Part shown: one piece after another, positions 6,877 through 7,843 of the stretch
How the letters are laid out: each line of letters starts with the position of its first letter
How positions within the stretch are numbered: the stretch's first letter is position 1
Assembly (NCBI GenBank): GCA_021790075.1
Contig: JAJYIN010000096.1
Location: forward strand, 1 to 7,843
DNA: 7,843 bases
Reading direction: 5' to 3'
From: Actinomycetes bacterium
Lineage (GTDB): Bacteria > Actinomycetota > Thermoleophilia > BMS3ABIN01
The notes under the pieces: generated by a model
Databases searched by the model: none
Told to the model about the DNA's origin: nothing
The model's input: only the letters and a program-made list of their open reading frames with translations
Translations under genes and position numbers: made by a program

Positions 6877-7843
6877 GAGGGGAATGGGGGCTCGAGTTTG
6901 GTCCTGGGAGATATCAGGAGAAGTACGACCTGGATTATAACGCAAAGTAGCAGCGTTTTCACAAAAGCGGCCTGGGGCAGCAGATAGCCGGGGAAGATCG
7001 CCGGCAGGGCGAAATAGCCCGCCGCCAGCAGCCCGTCGGCCAGGACCAGGCCGCCAAAATCGGCCAGCAGATGGCGCCGCCTTATCAGCAGGGCGGCCGG
7101 CAGGGAAGCCACCAGCCAGATGGCAGGCTGCAGCGCTATCACCGGCTCTGACTCGAACGGGGCCGCCAGGGCGCGGATCGCCGTTACCGGGTTGTACTCG
7201 CCTGCCAGCCTGGAGGCGATGTCGTAATTGTTGGCGATGCCCAGGTAATCGACCGACCGGGAGCCCAGGAGCAGCTCCGCCAGCGTAAAAAACACCCCTC
7301 CCGCCAAGGCCAGCATCAGCCCCCGGCGGAGATGTCCCACGGCTCCCGAAACAGCCGGGTAAACCAGTCCCAGGCCCAGCCAGCCCAGGCCGGCCGCCAG
7401 GGCCGGCAGCAGGGCGACCCGGGGCCAGACCAGGCCGATGGTGAGGAAATAGGCCGCGGCGGCGGCTGCCAGCAGGGCGCCCAGCGCCACGGAAAACGCC
7501 GCCACCGGCAGCAGCGCCACAACTCCCAGGGGCGCCAGGCCGATGCGGGGGAGCAGCGCGACCGCCAGGGCCGCGGCCAGCACCAGGGGCAGGCGCCAGG
7601 CGTAGGGGTAATAGGATGAGCCGTAAACCGCCGCTGCGGCCACCATGGCCGCCAGGCCGGCGTTGGCCAGCCGGACCCACAGAAAGCCGAAGCGCCTGGA
7701 AATATCCTCGTAGACGCCGGGGCGCGGCTGTTCCGCCCGCCGGTAAATGGCGGTGGGAGTAGTGGGCTCGTCGCCGCGCAGGACAGTGGTCGCCTGATCG
7801 CCGCTCGTGACCGTGGTCGCCTGATCGCCGCTCGTGACCGTGG
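6873..7843 (-). CDS. polytopic membrane protein with Thr-rich cytoplasmic segment; N-terminus outside the window
   Basis: 322 residues are visible before the TGA at 6875-6873; the frame is open to the window edge, so the ATG at 7646 is internal and not the start. Visible order: Thr-rich tandem repeats (1-27), a PTTPTAIYRRAE segment (26-37), a basic stretch (VYEDISRRFGF, 43-53), then about nine hydrophobic segments (roughly 52-72, 82-97, 100-120, 121-138, 141-161, 172-192, 233-253, 259-281, 289-311). One longer loop (195-232, DYLGIANNYDIASRLAGEYNP) separates segments six and seven. I do not recognise a named family. The layout (soluble N-terminus, linker, Ala/Leu-rich multi-pass C-terminus) resembles polytopic tails that I recall on some actinobacterial Ser/Thr kinases, so the missing part may be a kinase domain; this is inference. 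Its stop overlaps the fhaA GTG by four bases, so it belongs to the operon. Confidence 0.8.
   Translation of the reverse strand, partial: TVTSGDQATTVTSGDQATTVLRGDEPTTPTAIYRRAEQPRPGVYEDISRRFGFLWVRLANAGLAAMVAAAAVYGSSYYPYAWRLPLVLAAALAVALLPRIGLAPLGVVALLPVAAFSVALGALLAAAAAAYFLTIGLVWPRVALLPALAAGLGWLGLGLVYPAVSGAVGHLRRGLMLALAGGVFFTLAELLLGSRSVDYLGIANNYDIASRLAGEYNPVTAIRALAAPFESEPVIALQPAIWLVASLPAALLIRRRHLLADFGGLVLADGLLAAGYFALPAIFPGYLLPQAAFVKTLLLCVIIQVVLLLISPRTKLEPPFPS
7761..7843 (-). repeat. 27-bp in-frame tandem repeat encoding TVTSGDQAT units
   Basis: Copies at 7841-7815 and 7814-7788 are identical over 27 bases. A third, at 7787-7761, matches at 18 of 27 positions and encodes TVLRGDEPT. The two bases at 7843-7842 fit the end of a further copy, so the array probably continues beyond the window. 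The repeat keeps the reading frame of the membrane protein. Each unit contributes a Thr-Thr-Val junction, which could be a phosphorylation site. Confidence 0.9.

Noticed and set aside
6873..7646. ATG at 7646 as the start of the membrane protein
   Set aside because: The frame continues upstream through sensible coding sequence (VYEDISRRFGF and the Thr repeats) to the window edge, and the ATG lies inside the first membrane segment.
6088..7680. fhaA frame extended upstream to an ATG near 7680 (530 residues)
   Set aside because: The added 268 residues are Gly/Arg/Pro-rich and lie out of frame within the membrane-protein gene. The FhaA family N-terminus begins at GTG 6876.
7761..7843. CRISPR-like direct repeats at the window end
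   Set aside because: The units are directly adjacent with no spacers and keep the reading frame, so they are a protein-coding tandem repeat.

Overview
The window is a GC-rich stretch carrying the actinobacterial cell-wall/phosphosignalling operon, with all genes on the minus strand. The order of transcription, from high to low coordinates, is: polytopic membrane protein (5' end outside the window), fhaA, fhaB, pstP, rodA, pbpA, pknB (3' end outside the window). This order matches the fhaA-fhaB-pstP-rodA-pbpA-(pknA)-pknB cluster of Mycobacterium and Streptomyces relatives. Two differences stand out: there is no pknA between pbpA and pknB, and an extra membrane protein sits upstream of fhaA. 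This suggests a member of Actinomycetota, probably a lineage outside the mycobacteria and streptomycetes (a deep-branching class is my guess). The species cannot be read from the sequence.

Layout: 7843-6873 encodes the C-terminal part of a membrane protein. Its visible N-terminal segment is a Thr-rich 9-residue tandem repeat, followed by about nine membrane segments. 6876-6088 is fhaA (DUF3662 + FHA), 6094-5510 is fhaB (one membrane helix + FHA), 5487-4249 is pstP (PP2C phosphatase with one membrane helix), 4249-2966 is rodA (SEDS glycosyltransferase), 2969-1521 is pbpA (class B transpeptidase), and 1401-1 is pknB (kinase, membrane helix, PASTA repeats; truncated after residue 467). Most junctions overlap by 1-7 bases, so the genes are very probably translationally coupled. 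The only real gaps are 22 bases (fhaB-pstP) and 119 bases (pbpA-pknB). The second holds a short overlapping reading frame and a weak promoter-like sequence.

Together the genes form a loop. PknB senses muropeptides or lipid II outside the cell through PASTA repeats and phosphorylates Thr residues inside. PstP removes the phosphates. FhaA and FhaB read phospho-Thr through FHA domains. RodA and PbpA are the polymerase and cross-linking pair for peptidoglycan. The core system is well known. The parts worth a second look are the unrecognised membrane protein with its Thr repeats, a similar Thr-x-Ile-Tyr-Arg motif in that protein and in the FhaA linker (with looser relatives in the PknB juxtamembrane region), and the pbpA-pknB junction.
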